Both the position numbers and the translations under genes were made by a program. DNA of 33,025 bases from Pseudomonadota bacterium. Lineage in GTDB: Bacteria > Pseudomonadota > Gammaproteobacteria > Burkholderiales > Rhodocyclaceae. The notes under the pieces are model-generated. The model ran no database searches. It worked only from the letters and a program-made list of their open reading frames with translations, and was not told where the DNA came from. This document shows, one piece after another, positions 17,007-26,200 of this stretch. How positions within the stretch are numbered: position 1 is the stretch's first letter; each line of letters opens with the position of its first letter. The stretch lies in assembly GCA_018261905.1 (NCBI GenBank), contig JAGTRU010000047.1, positions 1 through 33,025 on the forward strand, written 5' to 3'.

Positions 17007-18293
17007 ATGAGTAGCGAATTAAACGACGTGCTGGCGATCGGCCTCCCGGCCCTCGTGATCGGCGTAGCCAGCCTGACCCTGATGATTCATCGGGAACTGG
17101 GCCCCTTCTCCGGCTTGAACACGGCCGGCAAATGGCTGCTGACGGCGGCCTTCGGCATGGGCCTGCTGGCCTTCGGCCTGAAAATGGCGGTTGCCGTCGC
17201 CCTCGACCTGCGGGCCGGCACCCCTCTCCTGGCGCAGTTCGCCATCCCCTTCAGCCAAGCCGGCGCGGCGCGCAGCGAGCGGTTCGCCAACCCGGCCCCG
17301 CCCCGCGCCCCGCGCTACGTCTGGGCCGCCCTCCCCGAGCAAGCACCGAGCCCGGCCGACAACCCGACGACGGCGGCCAAGGTGGCGCTCGGTCGCCGCC
17401 TGTTTTTCGAGAAAAAACTGTCGGCCGACGGCAGCCTGTCCTGCAGTTCCTGCCACGACCTCTTCGCCAAGGGAGGCGGCGACGGCCTGAGCCGAGCCCG
17501 CGGCATCGCGCGGCAACGCGGCCCGCGCAATACGCCGACGGTCTGGAACGCCGCCTTCCAAGCCGTGCTGTTCTGGGACGGCCGAGCCCCCTCGCTGGAA
17601 GAACAGGCCGGCGGCCCGATCCTCAACCCAATCGAAATGGGCCTCGCCTCCGCCGCCGAGGCCGAACGCCGCCTGGCCGCCGACGCCAGCTACCGGGCCG
17701 ACTTCGCCGCCGTTTTCGGCGACGACCGCCCGCCCAGTTTTGGGCGCCTGACCCAGGCCATAGCCGCCTTCGAACGCACCCTGATCACCCCGGACACCCC
17801 TTACGATCGCTTCGTCCGGGGTGACGAGACGGCGCTCGACGCCGCCCAGTTGCGCGGTATGGCGCTGTTCGAAACGGTCGGCTGCGTGCTCTGTCACCGC
17901 GGCGCCAATTTCAGCGATGCCAGCCTGCTCGGCAGCGAAAGCGCGCGCCGCCTCTTTCCGGCCAACGCCACGCCCTACGAAGACAAGTACCGATTGCTGC
18001 TGGCCGACGGTCAGCGCGGCGTCTGGCGCGTCCCCTCGCTACGCAATGTGGCGCTCACCGGGCCGTGGCTGCACAACGGCGCGGTCGACCAACTGGAAGA
18101 AGTGGTACGCATCATGGCCGGCGCCCAGCTCGGCCGTTCCGGGCAACTCAATACCTGGCTCAATAACGACAAGATGCTCGGCAGAATCGATCGCTCGCCG
18201 CTCGGCGACGGCGAGGTCGCCGATCTGGTCGCCTTCCTCAAGGCCCTTAGCAGCGATTCGCTGGTCGCCCGGCGGGAACGGAAGAATCGGTAA
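17007..18293 (+). CDS. Membrane-anchored di-haem cytochrome c peroxidase / MauG-like protein
   Basis: A 428-aa di-haem protein. Two hydrophobic segments near the N-terminus (about 8-28 and 44-68) anchor it, and the rest should face the periplasm. The two c-type haem sites are CSSCH (about residue 148) and CVLCH (about 292). The family blocks RRLFFEKKLSADGSLSCSSCHD, GPRNTPTVWNAAF, FWDGRAPSLEEQA, IPNPIEM-like LNPIEMG and LRNVALTGPWLHNGAVD are all present. Classical members reduce H2O2 with electrons from cytochrome c; MauG-like members oxidise other substrates, and I cannot decide between them. The start follows GGAG six bases upstream. A Crp/Fnr regulator gene follows and may control it, as peroxidases of this family are often oxygen-regulated. 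Confidence 0.88.
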   Translation: MSSELNDVLAIGLPALVIGVASLTLMIHRELGPFSGLNTAGKWLLTAAFGMGLLAFGLKMAVAVALDLRAGTPLLAQFAIPFSQAGAARSERFANPAPPRAPRYVWAALPEQAPSPADNPTTAAKVALGRRLFFEKKLSADGSLSCSSCHDLFAKGGGDGLSRARGIARQRGPRNTPTVWNAAFQAVLFWDGRAPSLEEQAGGPILNPIEMGLASAAEAERRLAADASYRADFAAVFGDDRPPSFGRLTQAIAAFERTLITPDTPYDRFVRGDETALDAAQLRGMALFETVGCVLCHRGANFSDASLLGSESARRLFPANATPYEDKYRLLLADGQRGVWRVPSLRNVALTGPWLHNGAVDQLEEVVRIMAGAQLGRSGQLNTWLNNDKMLGRIDRSPLGDGEVADLVAFLKALSSDSLVARRERKNR

Positions 18294-18530
18294 ATCTGAA
18301 AACCTTGCCGCGGGAGCGCGAAGACGATCGTGACGCCGTCGTTTGCCGCGCTTTTGCGGCAGCCCCCCAAAGGTGTGCCAACGAATTTCGACAACTCTTG
18401 GCTTTTCCTCGGCAGCGCTGCGTCTCGGCGGTTCAATTTGGTTTTCTCGGGTACTAACGGACTGGACCAGGACACGCCGGACGACATGCGAATAGAATAG
18501 CGCCCCGGGCAACATCGCGTGGAGGATCCG

Positions 18531-19205
18531 ATGGCGGCGGACAATTCGACAATCAACGTGGAAAATTACGCACCTTTCCGCAATTTGAGCGATGCGGGCA
18601 AGGCCCTGTTGCGCGACGGCCTGGTCAGTCGCCATTGCGCCTCGGCAACGCCCCTGCTGGGCAAGGGACAACGCGTCTCCGGCGCCTATTTCGTACTGGA
18701 GGGACGCTTGCGGGTCTATGCCCTGGCCCCCAACGGCACCGAGGCCACGCTGTATTGCATCGAGCCGGGCGAAACCTGCGTCTTCGCCTTGAACAGCCTG
18801 TTCAACGACCTGCTCTATCCGGCCTGGGTGCAGGCGGTGGCCGAAACCAGCATCGCCCTGATTCCGGGTGCCGTCTTCCACCAGTTGTTCGCCGCCGAAC
18901 CGGTGATCCGCGACCTCACCGTGCGCACCCTCTCGACCCTGGTGTTCCGATTAATGGCCGAACTGGAGGAAGTGCATTCCTACAAGCTCAACCAGCGCCT
19001 GGCCAACCTGCTCTTGGTGCATGCTTCGGCGGCCGGCGAATTGCGCATGACGCAGCAGCAGATGGCCGGTCATCTCGGCACCAGTCGGGAAGTGGTGGCC
19101 CGCCTGATGCGCGAGCTGGTTGCCGCCGGCTATGTCGAAACCGGGCGCGGCAGCACGCAACTGCGCGACAGTGCCGGCCTGGCCGGCCTGATCGCCGCCC
19201 CCTAG
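18531..19205 (+). CDS. Crp/Fnr-family transcriptional regulator
   Basis: A 224-aa regulator with an N-terminal cyclic-nucleotide-binding-like barrel (about 15-120: SGAYFVLEGRLRVYALAPNGTEATLYCIEPGETCVF), a long dimer helix, and a C-terminal winged helix (MTQQQMAGHLGTSREVVARLMRELVAAGYVETGRG). The recognition helix has the SREVVARL pattern typical of Crp-like members. I see no N-terminal Cys cluster for an FNR-type [4Fe-4S]. The Cys/His pair that ligates haem in CooA is not conserved (GETCVFALNSL, no His), so it is probably not CooA despite the coo-like hydrogenase nearby. The ATG at 18531 is preceded by GGAGG at a 5-bp spacing; the in-frame GTG at 18519 is less likely. The effector is unknown. 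Confidence 0.85.
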   Translation: MAADNSTINVENYAPFRNLSDAGKALLRDGLVSRHCASATPLLGKGQRVSGAYFVLEGRLRVYALAPNGTEATLYCIEPGETCVFALNSLFNDLLYPAWVQAVAETSIALIPGAVFHQLFAAEPVIRDLTVRTLSTLVFRLMAELEEVHSYKLNQRLANLLLVHASAAGELRMTQQQMAGHLGTSREVVARLMRELVAAGYVETGRGSTQLRDSAGLAGLIAAP

Positions 19206-19209
19206 CCGG

Positions 19210-20667
19210 CTACTCGGCCCGCTCCGACGCCAGACGGTAAGCCTGAAGCAACAACTCGACCGGATGGCTGACCTCGTGCGCCTGGGTCTGGCGAAACTGG
19301 ACCTGGCAACTCAGGCAATCGGTCGCCACGCGATCCGGCGTCGCGGCCTCGATCTTGCGGCTGAGACGGGCGCCGATGGCGAGCGAGGTTTTGTGGAAAT
19401 TCTTCTTGAAACCCATGATGCCGGCCAGACCGCAGCAATCGAAGGCGTCGCCGACCCGCTTCGCTTGCATTTCCGGCAGCAGGCCGAGCAACTTCAGCCA
19501 CGGCTCGCCGATTTGCTGCTGGCGTTCGTGACAGGGGGCGAAGTAGGCGACCTCGGCCGGCAGCGGACCGAAATTCTCGTTCAGTTCGCCCTGCTCATGG
19601 AGTTCCCACAGGTATTCGCCGAGATCGTAGCTATGGTTGGCCACCTGCAGGCGCTTGATGGCATCCAGTTCGGCGAAGTAACCTTCGTCGCGGAACACTT
19701 TCCAGGGCAGGAAAACCAGCATCCAGGGCTGCCGGAGGTGGGCCGAACGGCGATTGACCCGCCCGGTACAAACCTTTTCCTGATCTTCCAAGCGTTGGCT
19801 GACGGCAACCACGTTGTCCGATTCCTCGCGCGTTAGCTGCTTGATCCGCTCCCGGTACGCCGACGAATACTGCGCCCCTTCGCTGAGCACCGACTTGAGC
19901 TGATAGCCGCAGGTCGGGCAGGCGGTGATGATGTCGAAGCCGGCCTCGATGCAGCGCGCCAGTTCGTCGAGATTGTAGCGGGCCAGTTTGAAGCTGAAGT
20001 CGCGGTCGCCTTCGAGCATGGTCGGCATGCCACAGCACTTTTGCGGCGGAATGTAGACGGCAACGCCGTTCTTTTCCAGGACTTCGACAGTTGCCTTGGC
20101 CACTTCCGGAAACATGTAGCGGGCCGAGCAGCCGACGAAATAGGCGACCTTGCGGCCCGTGGTGTCCGGCCGCCGGTGCAGGCCGCGCGCCTTGGCCCAG
20201 ACATCGAAGCTGGTCAGCGGGAAGCGGGGCATACGGCGCTCCGGATGGATGCCGAGGACGCGCTTAACGCCACCGGCCAGCGGCCCCTCACCCAGTAGCT
20301 TATTCACCAGCCGCGGCAGCGCATTGCCGATGCGCCCGACCAGTTGGACGTCTTCCAGCATCCGGACATTGAGCGGCAGGCCGTCGCGTTCGATAAAGGC
20401 ATCCTTGGCTTCACGGATCCAGGTGTGCACCGGCGAGCAGGGGCAGATGCCGCAGGTATTGCACAGGCCGAACAGGTGTTTCATCTCCTCCCGGGAGATC
20501 GGCTTGCCGCCGCCCGCCTCGCGATCGTGCAGCCGGTACAGGCGGGGAAAGAACAGGCAGGAGGTATGCTCCATCAAGTCGCGGCAATGGCCGCAGCGGA
20601 CGCAGTGATCGATCACCCGGCGGGCCGGCTGGTCGGCGATCGTCGGCCCCGGCGACAACGTCTTCAT
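19210..20667 (-). CDS. GlpC/HdrD-like iron-sulfur protein with two CCG domains
   Basis: A 485-aa iron-sulfur electron-transfer protein. The N-terminal ferredoxin-like region has CVRCGHCRDLMEHTSC and CNTCGICPCSP. Two CCG (cysteine-rich) domains follow: KCCGMPTM with CPTCGYQL, and CAPCHE-like FAPCHE with FDCCGLAGIMG and CLSCQ. Such domains in GlpC, HdrB/D and related subunits pass electrons to quinones or disulfides. There is no membrane segment, so partners must anchor it. It is the last gene of the leftward hypA-moaA-hypB transcript, 14 bp after hypB, which suggests a role in the hydrogenase/formate system. I start at ATG 20667, since the upstream extension would run into hypB. The stop abuts the Crp/Fnr gene end. 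Confidence 0.82.
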   Translation of the reverse strand: MKTLSPGPTIADQPARRVIDHCVRCGHCRDLMEHTSCLFFPRLYRLHDREAGGGKPISREEMKHLFGLCNTCGICPCSPVHTWIREAKDAFIERDGLPLNVRMLEDVQLVGRIGNALPRLVNKLLGEGPLAGGVKRVLGIHPERRMPRFPLTSFDVWAKARGLHRRPDTTGRKVAYFVGCSARYMFPEVAKATVEVLEKNGVAVYIPPQKCCGMPTMLEGDRDFSFKLARYNLDELARCIEAGFDIITACPTCGYQLKSVLSEGAQYSSAYRERIKQLTREESDNVVAVSQRLEDQEKVCTGRVNRRSAHLRQPWMLVFLPWKVFRDEGYFAELDAIKRLQVANHSYDLGEYLWELHEQGELNENFGPLPAEVAYFAPCHERQQQIGEPWLKLLGLLPEMQAKRVGDAFDCCGLAGIMGFKKNFHKTSLAIGARLSRKIEAATPDRVATDCLSCQVQFRQTQAHEVSHPVELLLQAYRLASERAE

Positions 20668-20681
20668 CGCGACCGCAACGC

Positions 20682-21419
20682 TTAGGCCGCCGCCGCTGGC
20701 CGGCGCTTGGCCACCTCGGCCAGCAACCAGGCGATCCATTGTTCCAGCCCGGCCCCGTTCTTGGCCGACAACTCGATGATCGGCAGTTGCCCCTTGATGC
20801 CGAGGAACGAGTCCCGGGCCCGCCCGACGCTGAATTCCTCGATGTAGGGCAGGAGGTCGGTCTTGGTGATCAACGCCAGATCGGCGGCATGCACCATGAC
20901 CGGGTACTTGGCCGGCTTGTCGTCGCCCTCGGTCACCGAGAGGAGGATCACGTTGCGGTGCTGACCGATGTCGAAACTGGCCGGACAGACCAGGTTGCCG
21001 ACGTTTTCGATGAACAGGATGTCGAGGCCCTGCAGCGCCAGTTCGTGCAGCGCGCCGTGCACCATATGGGCGTCGAGGTGGCAGGCCATGCCGGTGGTGA
21101 TCTGGATGGCCGGCACGCCATGCCGGCGGATGCGCTCGGCGTCGTTCTCGGTTTCCAGGTCGCCCTCGATGACGGCGACCTTGACGCCGGGCGGCAGCGC
21201 CTTGATGGTAGCTTCGAGCAGGCTGGTCTTGCCGCTGCCCGGCCCGGACATGATATTCACGGCGAACACGCCGTATTCGTCGAAATGCTCGCGGTTGTGG
21301 CCGGCCTGGATGTCGTTGACCTGCAGCAGGTTTTCCAGCACTTCGATGGTGTGATGTTCTTCGGCGCCCAGCGCATGGCGGTTGGCGTCGGTCAGGTTGC
21401 AGCCACAGTTGTCACACAT
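20682..21419 (-). CDS. hypB: Hydrogenase nickel-incorporation GTPase HypB
   Basis: A 245-aa SIMIBI GTPase that delivers nickel to [NiFe]-hydrogenase precursors together with HypA. The N-terminal metal motif CDNCGC starts at residue 2. The P-loop is GPGSGKT (about residues 59-65), followed by EGDLETENDAERI, the metal-site segment GMACHLDAHMV and the NKxD-like ITKTDLL. The histidine-rich stretch of some HypB proteins is absent. It lies 44 bp downstream of moaA in the leftward accessory operon divergent from the hydrogenase structural genes, which fits a dedicated maturation role. Confidence 0.95.
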   Translation of the reverse strand: MCDNCGCNLTDANRHALGAEEHHTIEVLENLLQVNDIQAGHNREHFDEYGVFAVNIMSGPGSGKTSLLEATIKALPPGVKVAVIEGDLETENDAERIRRHGVPAIQITTGMACHLDAHMVHGALHELALQGLDILFIENVGNLVCPASFDIGQHRNVILLSVTEGDDKPAKYPVMVHAADLALITKTDLLPYIEEFSVGRARDSFLGIKGQLPIIELSAKNGAGLEQWIAWLLAEVAKRRPAAAA

Positions 21420-21463
21420 GATGTTTTCCTTGATCTATCGTATTGCGAAGGGGCCGGCCCGGC

Positions 21464-22486
21464 TCAGCCGCCGAGCTGCCACATGCGCTGGCCGGCGGCT
21501 TCCTTGCCGCCGCTGGCGAAGCGATGGCTGGCCGGCTTGTCGGCGATGGCGGCGAGGATCGCCGCCTCCAGCCCCTGGTTGGATTCGCTACCGCGCAGCA
21601 GCGGCCGCAGGTCGACGCCGCCGTGCCGGGCCAGGCAGGTGACCAGGCTACCGGCACAACTGACCCGGACGCGATTGCAACTGCCGCAAAAGGCATGGCT
21701 CATCGGCGTGATGAAGCCGATCCGCCGGCCGGTTTCCGCGACATCCCAGTATTCGCAAGGCCCGCCGGTCTTCAGCGGGTTGGCGGTCAGGGTCCAGCGC
21801 CGGGAAAGACGCAGGCGGACCATGTCGAGCGGCAGGTAATGTTCGTTCTCGAGGCCGCCCAGCGGCATCGACTCGATCATCGCCAGATCGCAGTCGTGCG
21901 TGCCACACCATTGGATCAGGCGGTCGAATTCCATATCGTTGATGCCGGCCAGCGCCACCACGTTGATGCGCACGGCCAGACCGACGGCACGCGCCGCATC
22001 GATGCCATCGAGCACTTCGGCCAGACCGTCCTGCTGGGCGATGTGACAGAAAGTCGCGGCATTCAGGGTATCGAGCGAAACATTGACCCGGCGCACGCCG
22101 GCGGCAACCAGGGCCGGCGCATGGCGGGCGAGCAGGGTGCCGTTGGTGGTCAGGGTCAGTTCGTCGAGCCGGCCGGCCGCCAGATGCTCGCCGAGACGCC
22201 CGAGCAGGCCGTCGATGCCGGGCCGCAGCAGGGGTTCGCCGCCGGTCAGGCGGATCTTGCGCACGCCGAGGTGAATGAAGGCGCTGCACAGGCGGTCCAT
22301 TTCCTCCAGCGTCAACACTTCGGACTTCGGCAGGAACTTGACCTCCTTGCCCATGCAGTAAAGGCAGCGCAGATTGCAGTGATCGGTCACCGACAGGCGC
22401 AGGTAAGTGATGGCCCGACCGAAACCATCGGTCAGCGCCGCGACCGGCGGTTCGGCAGTAAGCAGAGAAGGAGGAAGGCGATCCAT
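21464..22486 (-). CDS. moaA: GTP 3',8-cyclase MoaA (molybdenum cofactor biosynthesis)
   Basis: A 340-aa radical SAM enzyme for the first step of molybdopterin synthesis. The radical SAM cluster site is CNLRCLYC near residues 39-46 (preceded by YLRLSVTDH), followed by TGGEPLLRPGI. The C-terminal second cluster site is CGSCNRVRVSC plus a further Cys (VTCLARHGG), and the chain ends in the family-typical Gly-Gly. I start at ATG 22486 (MDRLPPS); the open frame continues upstream but is unconserved. Unusually, it sits between hypA and hypB. Since MoaA serves molybdenum or tungsten enzymes and not [NiFe]-hydrogenase, this suggests a molybdenum formate dehydrogenase as partner of the hydrogenase. Confidence 0.92.
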   Translation of the reverse strand: MDRLPPSLLTAEPPVAALTDGFGRAITYLRLSVTDHCNLRCLYCMGKEVKFLPKSEVLTLEEMDRLCSAFIHLGVRKIRLTGGEPLLRPGIDGLLGRLGEHLAAGRLDELTLTTNGTLLARHAPALVAAGVRRVNVSLDTLNAATFCHIAQQDGLAEVLDGIDAARAVGLAVRINVVALAGINDMEFDRLIQWCGTHDCDLAMIESMPLGGLENEHYLPLDMVRLRLSRRWTLTANPLKTGGPCEYWDVAETGRRIGFITPMSHAFCGSCNRVRVSCAGSLVTCLARHGGVDLRPLLRGSESNQGLEAAILAAIADKPASHRFASGGKEAAGQRMWQLGG

Positions 22487-22604
22487 GGCAACACCCGGTT
22501 GGTGGAGCCGGCGTCGGTGGACGCTGCTCCCGTAGTAGATGTCCGTAGTATTGGTGGCGGCTCGGGCGGCGGCAACGGAATCAGGACGACACGGCAAGCC
22601 ACTG

Positions 22605-22619
22605 TGTCATTTCGGGACA
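22605..22619. promoter_or_regulatory. Third, one-mismatch activator palindrome at the hypA/moaA junction
   Basis: TGTCA-TTTCG-GGACA differs from TGTCA-N5-TGACA at one base and has the same TTTCG spacer as the site at 12883-12899. It overlaps the hypA stop codon, 119 bp upstream of the moaA start. I could not find a sigma-54 -24/-12 pair between it and moaA. Confidence 0.45.
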
Positions 22620-22990
22620 AGCGGCGGATCGACCGCCGGTGGTGGACTGCTCGAGGCCTCGAAATTCTCGATGAACAATTCCTGCCCCTGGATCACCTCA
22701 ATATCGTTGCCGGCACAGGCCGGACACTGGAAGTGATAGCGCGGCACGTCGAACTCCGTCGCGCAGCCCCGACAGCGACCGCGCACGCCAATTTCCTCGA
22801 CCACCAGTTCGGCGCCGTCGGCCACCGTACCTTCGGCGAACATTTCGAAACAGGCGCGCAACTGCTGCGGTTCGACCGCCCGCAAGCGGCCGACCTTGAC
22901 GGTCACCCGACTGACGTGGGCGGCGCCGTGCTTGCTTGCCTGCTGGGTGATGATGCGCATCAGGCCGGCGACGATCGCGGTTTCATGCAT
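22607..22990 (-). CDS. hypA: Hydrogenase nickel chaperone HypA
   Basis: A 127-aa nickel metallochaperone that works with HypB. It starts with the essential MHET, whose His2 is the nickel ligand. It carries the zinc-binding CxxC pair as CRGC and CPAC (in CRGCATEFDVPRYHFQCPACAGND), and has the family block HVSRVTVKVGRLRAVEPQQLRACFEMFAEGT. The C-terminus has an unusual Ser/Pro-rich tail of about 18 residues after the zinc domain. I chose ATG 22990 because family homology starts there. It is the first gene of the leftward accessory operon, divergent from cooM across a 251-bp regulatory region. Confidence 0.95.
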   Translation of the reverse strand: MHETAIVAGLMRIITQQASKHGAAHVSRVTVKVGRLRAVEPQQLRACFEMFAEGTVADGAELVVEEIGVRGRCRGCATEFDVPRYHFQCPACAGNDIEVIQGQELFIENFEASSSPPPAVDPPLVPK

Positions 22991-23021
22991 GCTCGTTCTC
23001 CAATATGTAGGGCCGCCGCCC

Positions 23022-23143
23022 GGCGGCGGCACGCCCCCTTTGTAACCGAGCCGAAGACGGTTTGGCGAGGCCTTGGCAAGCAGGAAAGGGCGGCTGTCAC
23101 AAATTGACACAATCCTTTCGCCCTTTCCGGGGTTTGCATTGCG
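23022..23143. promoter_or_regulatory. Divergent hypA/cooM control region with TGTCA-N5-TGACA palindrome
   Basis: The perfect palindrome TGTCA-CAAAT-TGACA lies at 23095-23109. Several sigma-54-like GG-N10-GC pairs flank it, none perfect. Towards hypA, GGGCGTG-N4-CCGCC (minus, 23037-23022) has the right geometry but a weak -12. Towards cooM, CGGGGTT-N4-TTGCG (23128-23143) has a strong -12 but a weak -24, and is close to the palindrome. TGGCGAG-N4-TGGCA (plus, 23063-23078) is the best match, but has the palindrome downstream. A single activator probably drives both operons. Confidence 0.5.
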
Positions 23144-23241
23144 ACGGCTTTTCCCGACTCCGATACTGATCACAACGAAATGCGCTTCGTCGGACTGCGG
23201 CGGGTGCATTACTGATTGGGATTCCAGAGAAGGGAAACAAC

Positions 23242-26200
23242 ATGTTCGCCTCTACAAGCTTCGACCCCACCACCCTGGCCTGGTTCGGTGCCACGCTGCT
23301 CCTGCTGGGTGAAATACTCGCCCTGCTGGCTTGGCGCAACCTGCCACGGGTACTCCTCATTTCCACCATCGCCGAAGTCGGCTACGTCCTCCTTGGCCTC
23401 GGCCTCGGCGGACCGGCCGGCGATACCGGCGCCTACATGCACGTCGGCTACCAGGCCGTGATGCGCGGCCTGGTCATCGTCGCCGCCTGGTGGCTGATCC
23501 GCCGCACCGGTTCCAGCCGCCTCGAAGACCTGGCCGGTAGCGGACGGCGCATGCCGCTCGCCGCCACGCTATTTGGCTTCGGATTGTTCTCCGTGATGGG
23601 CCTGTCGCCCTTCAAGGGCTCGTTCAGCAAGTTCCTGGTGCTCTATTCGGCGATCGAACAGGGGCATTGGGCACTGGCCGCCATCGGCACACTGGCCAGC
23701 ATCATCGCCGCCGTGTATTACATGCTGATCATCCAGCGTATCTGCCTGGAACCGACCCAGAAAGACCTCGAGTTGCGCCCGGCACCGTTCCTCGCCATGC
23801 CGCTCGCCGTCCTCCTGACCGCTGCAACCGTGGTCATGAGCATCTGGCCGTTGCCCTTCCTGCATCAAGCGGAATTGCTGGCCGGCCTGGTTGATGGTGC
23901 CCGCGTCCCGGAATTCGAATCGCCCTGGGCCCTGCTGGTGCTGGTCCCCTACCTCGGCGGTTTCGCCCTCTACGTAATCGGCCGCTTCTCCACCGCAGCC
24001 CGCGACAACGGCGCCCTGTTGCTGGCCGCCGCGACCTTCGTGCTGACCGTCCAGGAAACCGGCCTCGACCCGGCTTCCCGCCTGTTTGCCCTGATCTTCG
24101 CCGGCATCGCCGGTCTGGTCGTGCTCTACTCGCGCGGCTACATGAAGCATGGCGAAGGCGGCAACCGCTACTACTTCTTCCTCTTCCTGATGACCGGCTC
24201 GATGCTCGGTCTGGCCACCGCCCACGAATTCGGCAACTTCTACGTCTTCTGGGAACTGATGACCTGGACCTCCTACTTCCTGGTCATTCACGAACAGACG
24301 CAGAAGGCCCTCAAGGCCGGCCTGGTGTATTTCCTGATGTGCGCCTCCGGCGCCTACATCATGCACTTCGGCATCCTGCTGCTGCACGCCCAGACCGGTA
24401 GCTTCGAATTCACCACGATCGCCGCCGAGATCGGCCGCGTCGACGCCAGCGCCGGTGCCCTTGCCGCCTTCTGCTTCTTCGTCGGCTTCGCCGTCAAGGC
24501 CGGTTTCGTGCCGCTGCACTCCTGGCTGCCGCTGGCCCACCCGGAAGCGCCGTCGTCGATCTCCGCACCGCTCTCCGGCATCCTTACCAAGGCCGGCATT
24601 TTCGGTCTGGTCAAGGTGCTCTACATCGTCTTCGGGGCCGCCACGCTGAGCCGCTACGCCGGTTCCGGCCTCGATCTCAGCCTGCTGATCACCATCCTCG
24701 GCTGTCTGACCCTGATCTACGGCGAAGTCATGGCGCTGTTCCAGAAGGAACTGAAGCGCATGCTGGCCTACTCGACGCTGGCGCAGATCGGTGAGATCGC
24801 CGCCATCCTCGGCCTCGGCACCAGCCTGGCGACCTCCGCCGCCCTGCTGCATGTCTCGAACCACGCGGTGATGAAGACCCTGCTCTTCTTCGCGGCCGGT
24901 GCCTTCATCCTGCAAAGCGGTCGGCGGCAAATCGAGGATCTCGCCGGTCTCGGCCGCAAGATGCCCTTCACCGCCGGCTGCTACGCCCTGGCGACGGTGG
25001 CCATCATGGGCCTGCCGCCGTTCTCCGGCTTCATCAGCAAGTTCCTGATGATCACCGCTGCCGCGGCTGCCGGGCGGGTCGATGTCGCCGCCCTGATCCT
25101 GGTCGGCAGCGTGATCGCCGCCTTCTACTACCTGCGTATCGTCCGCCTGCTCTTCTTCCATCCGTACAACGGTCCGCTGGTCCAGGAAGCCCCGACTTCG
25201 ATGCTCGCCGCGCTCGGCATCCTGGCCTCCGCCATCGTCCTCGGCGGTGCCTTCCCCGGCCTGCAGATCGACGCCGTGCGCGCCGTCGGTGACCTGGTGG
25301 CCAGCCGCGGCGGTCTGCCGCCGGTTGAAATTCCCAGCCTGACGCTGATCTGGCCGGCCGCGACGCTGCTTGCCACGCTCGGTGCCGTCGCTGTCTGGCT
25401 GCTCGGCAAGCGTTCGGTGGTCCTCGCCGGCCGCCTGGCGATCGCCGTCCTCGCTGCCAGCTTCCTGGCCGTGCTCGCCCAGCCCGAACGTTACGACGGT
25501 CTGTCCTTCGCCTTCGCGCTGCTCGTCTCCGGTGTCGGCGTCCTCAACATGACCTATGCCACCGGTTACATGGCACACGGTCACGCCCAGGGCCGCTTCT
25601 ACGCCGCCTTCATGCTGATGATGGCGGGCCTGCTCGGAATGGCCGGCAGTCACGATTTCTTCAACTTCTTCGCCTTCTGGGAATTGATGAGCAGTTGGGC
25701 GCTCTATGTCGCCCTGGTGCATGAAGAAAACGCCGATGCCCGCCGCGAAGCCTTCAAGTACTTCATTTTCAACACCGTTGGCGCCAGCTTCATGTTCCTC
25801 GGCATCGCCATGCTCGGTACCGCCGCCGGCAGCTTCGAGTTCGCTGCCGTCGCCCTGGCCGCGCCGACCATGTCGGTCGCCTGGCTGGGCAGCTCGGTGG
25901 TCCTGGTCGTCCTCGGCATGTTGATGAAGGCGGCGATGCTGCCCTTCCGCATCGACTACCAGATGCACCCGGCCACCGCGCCGACCCCGGTCTCCGGCTA
26001 TATCTCGGCGGTGCTGCTGAAGAGCGGCCCCTACGGGATCCTCAAGCTCTTCACCCTGCTCGGCGGCGCCGCTGCCATCGAACGCCTCGGTGTCGCTTCC
26101 GGCATGCCGCTGCTGATGTACGTGATCGCGGTGATCGGCGGCATCACGCTGTTCTACGCCGGCGCCATGGCGGTCATCCAGACCGGTATCAAGCGCCTGC

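Noticed and set aside
18531..19205. CooA, the CO-sensing regulator
   Set aside because: It is a Crp/Fnr member near a coo-type hydrogenase, but the Cys/His haem ligands of CooA are not in place and it sits beside a cytochrome peroxidase gene.
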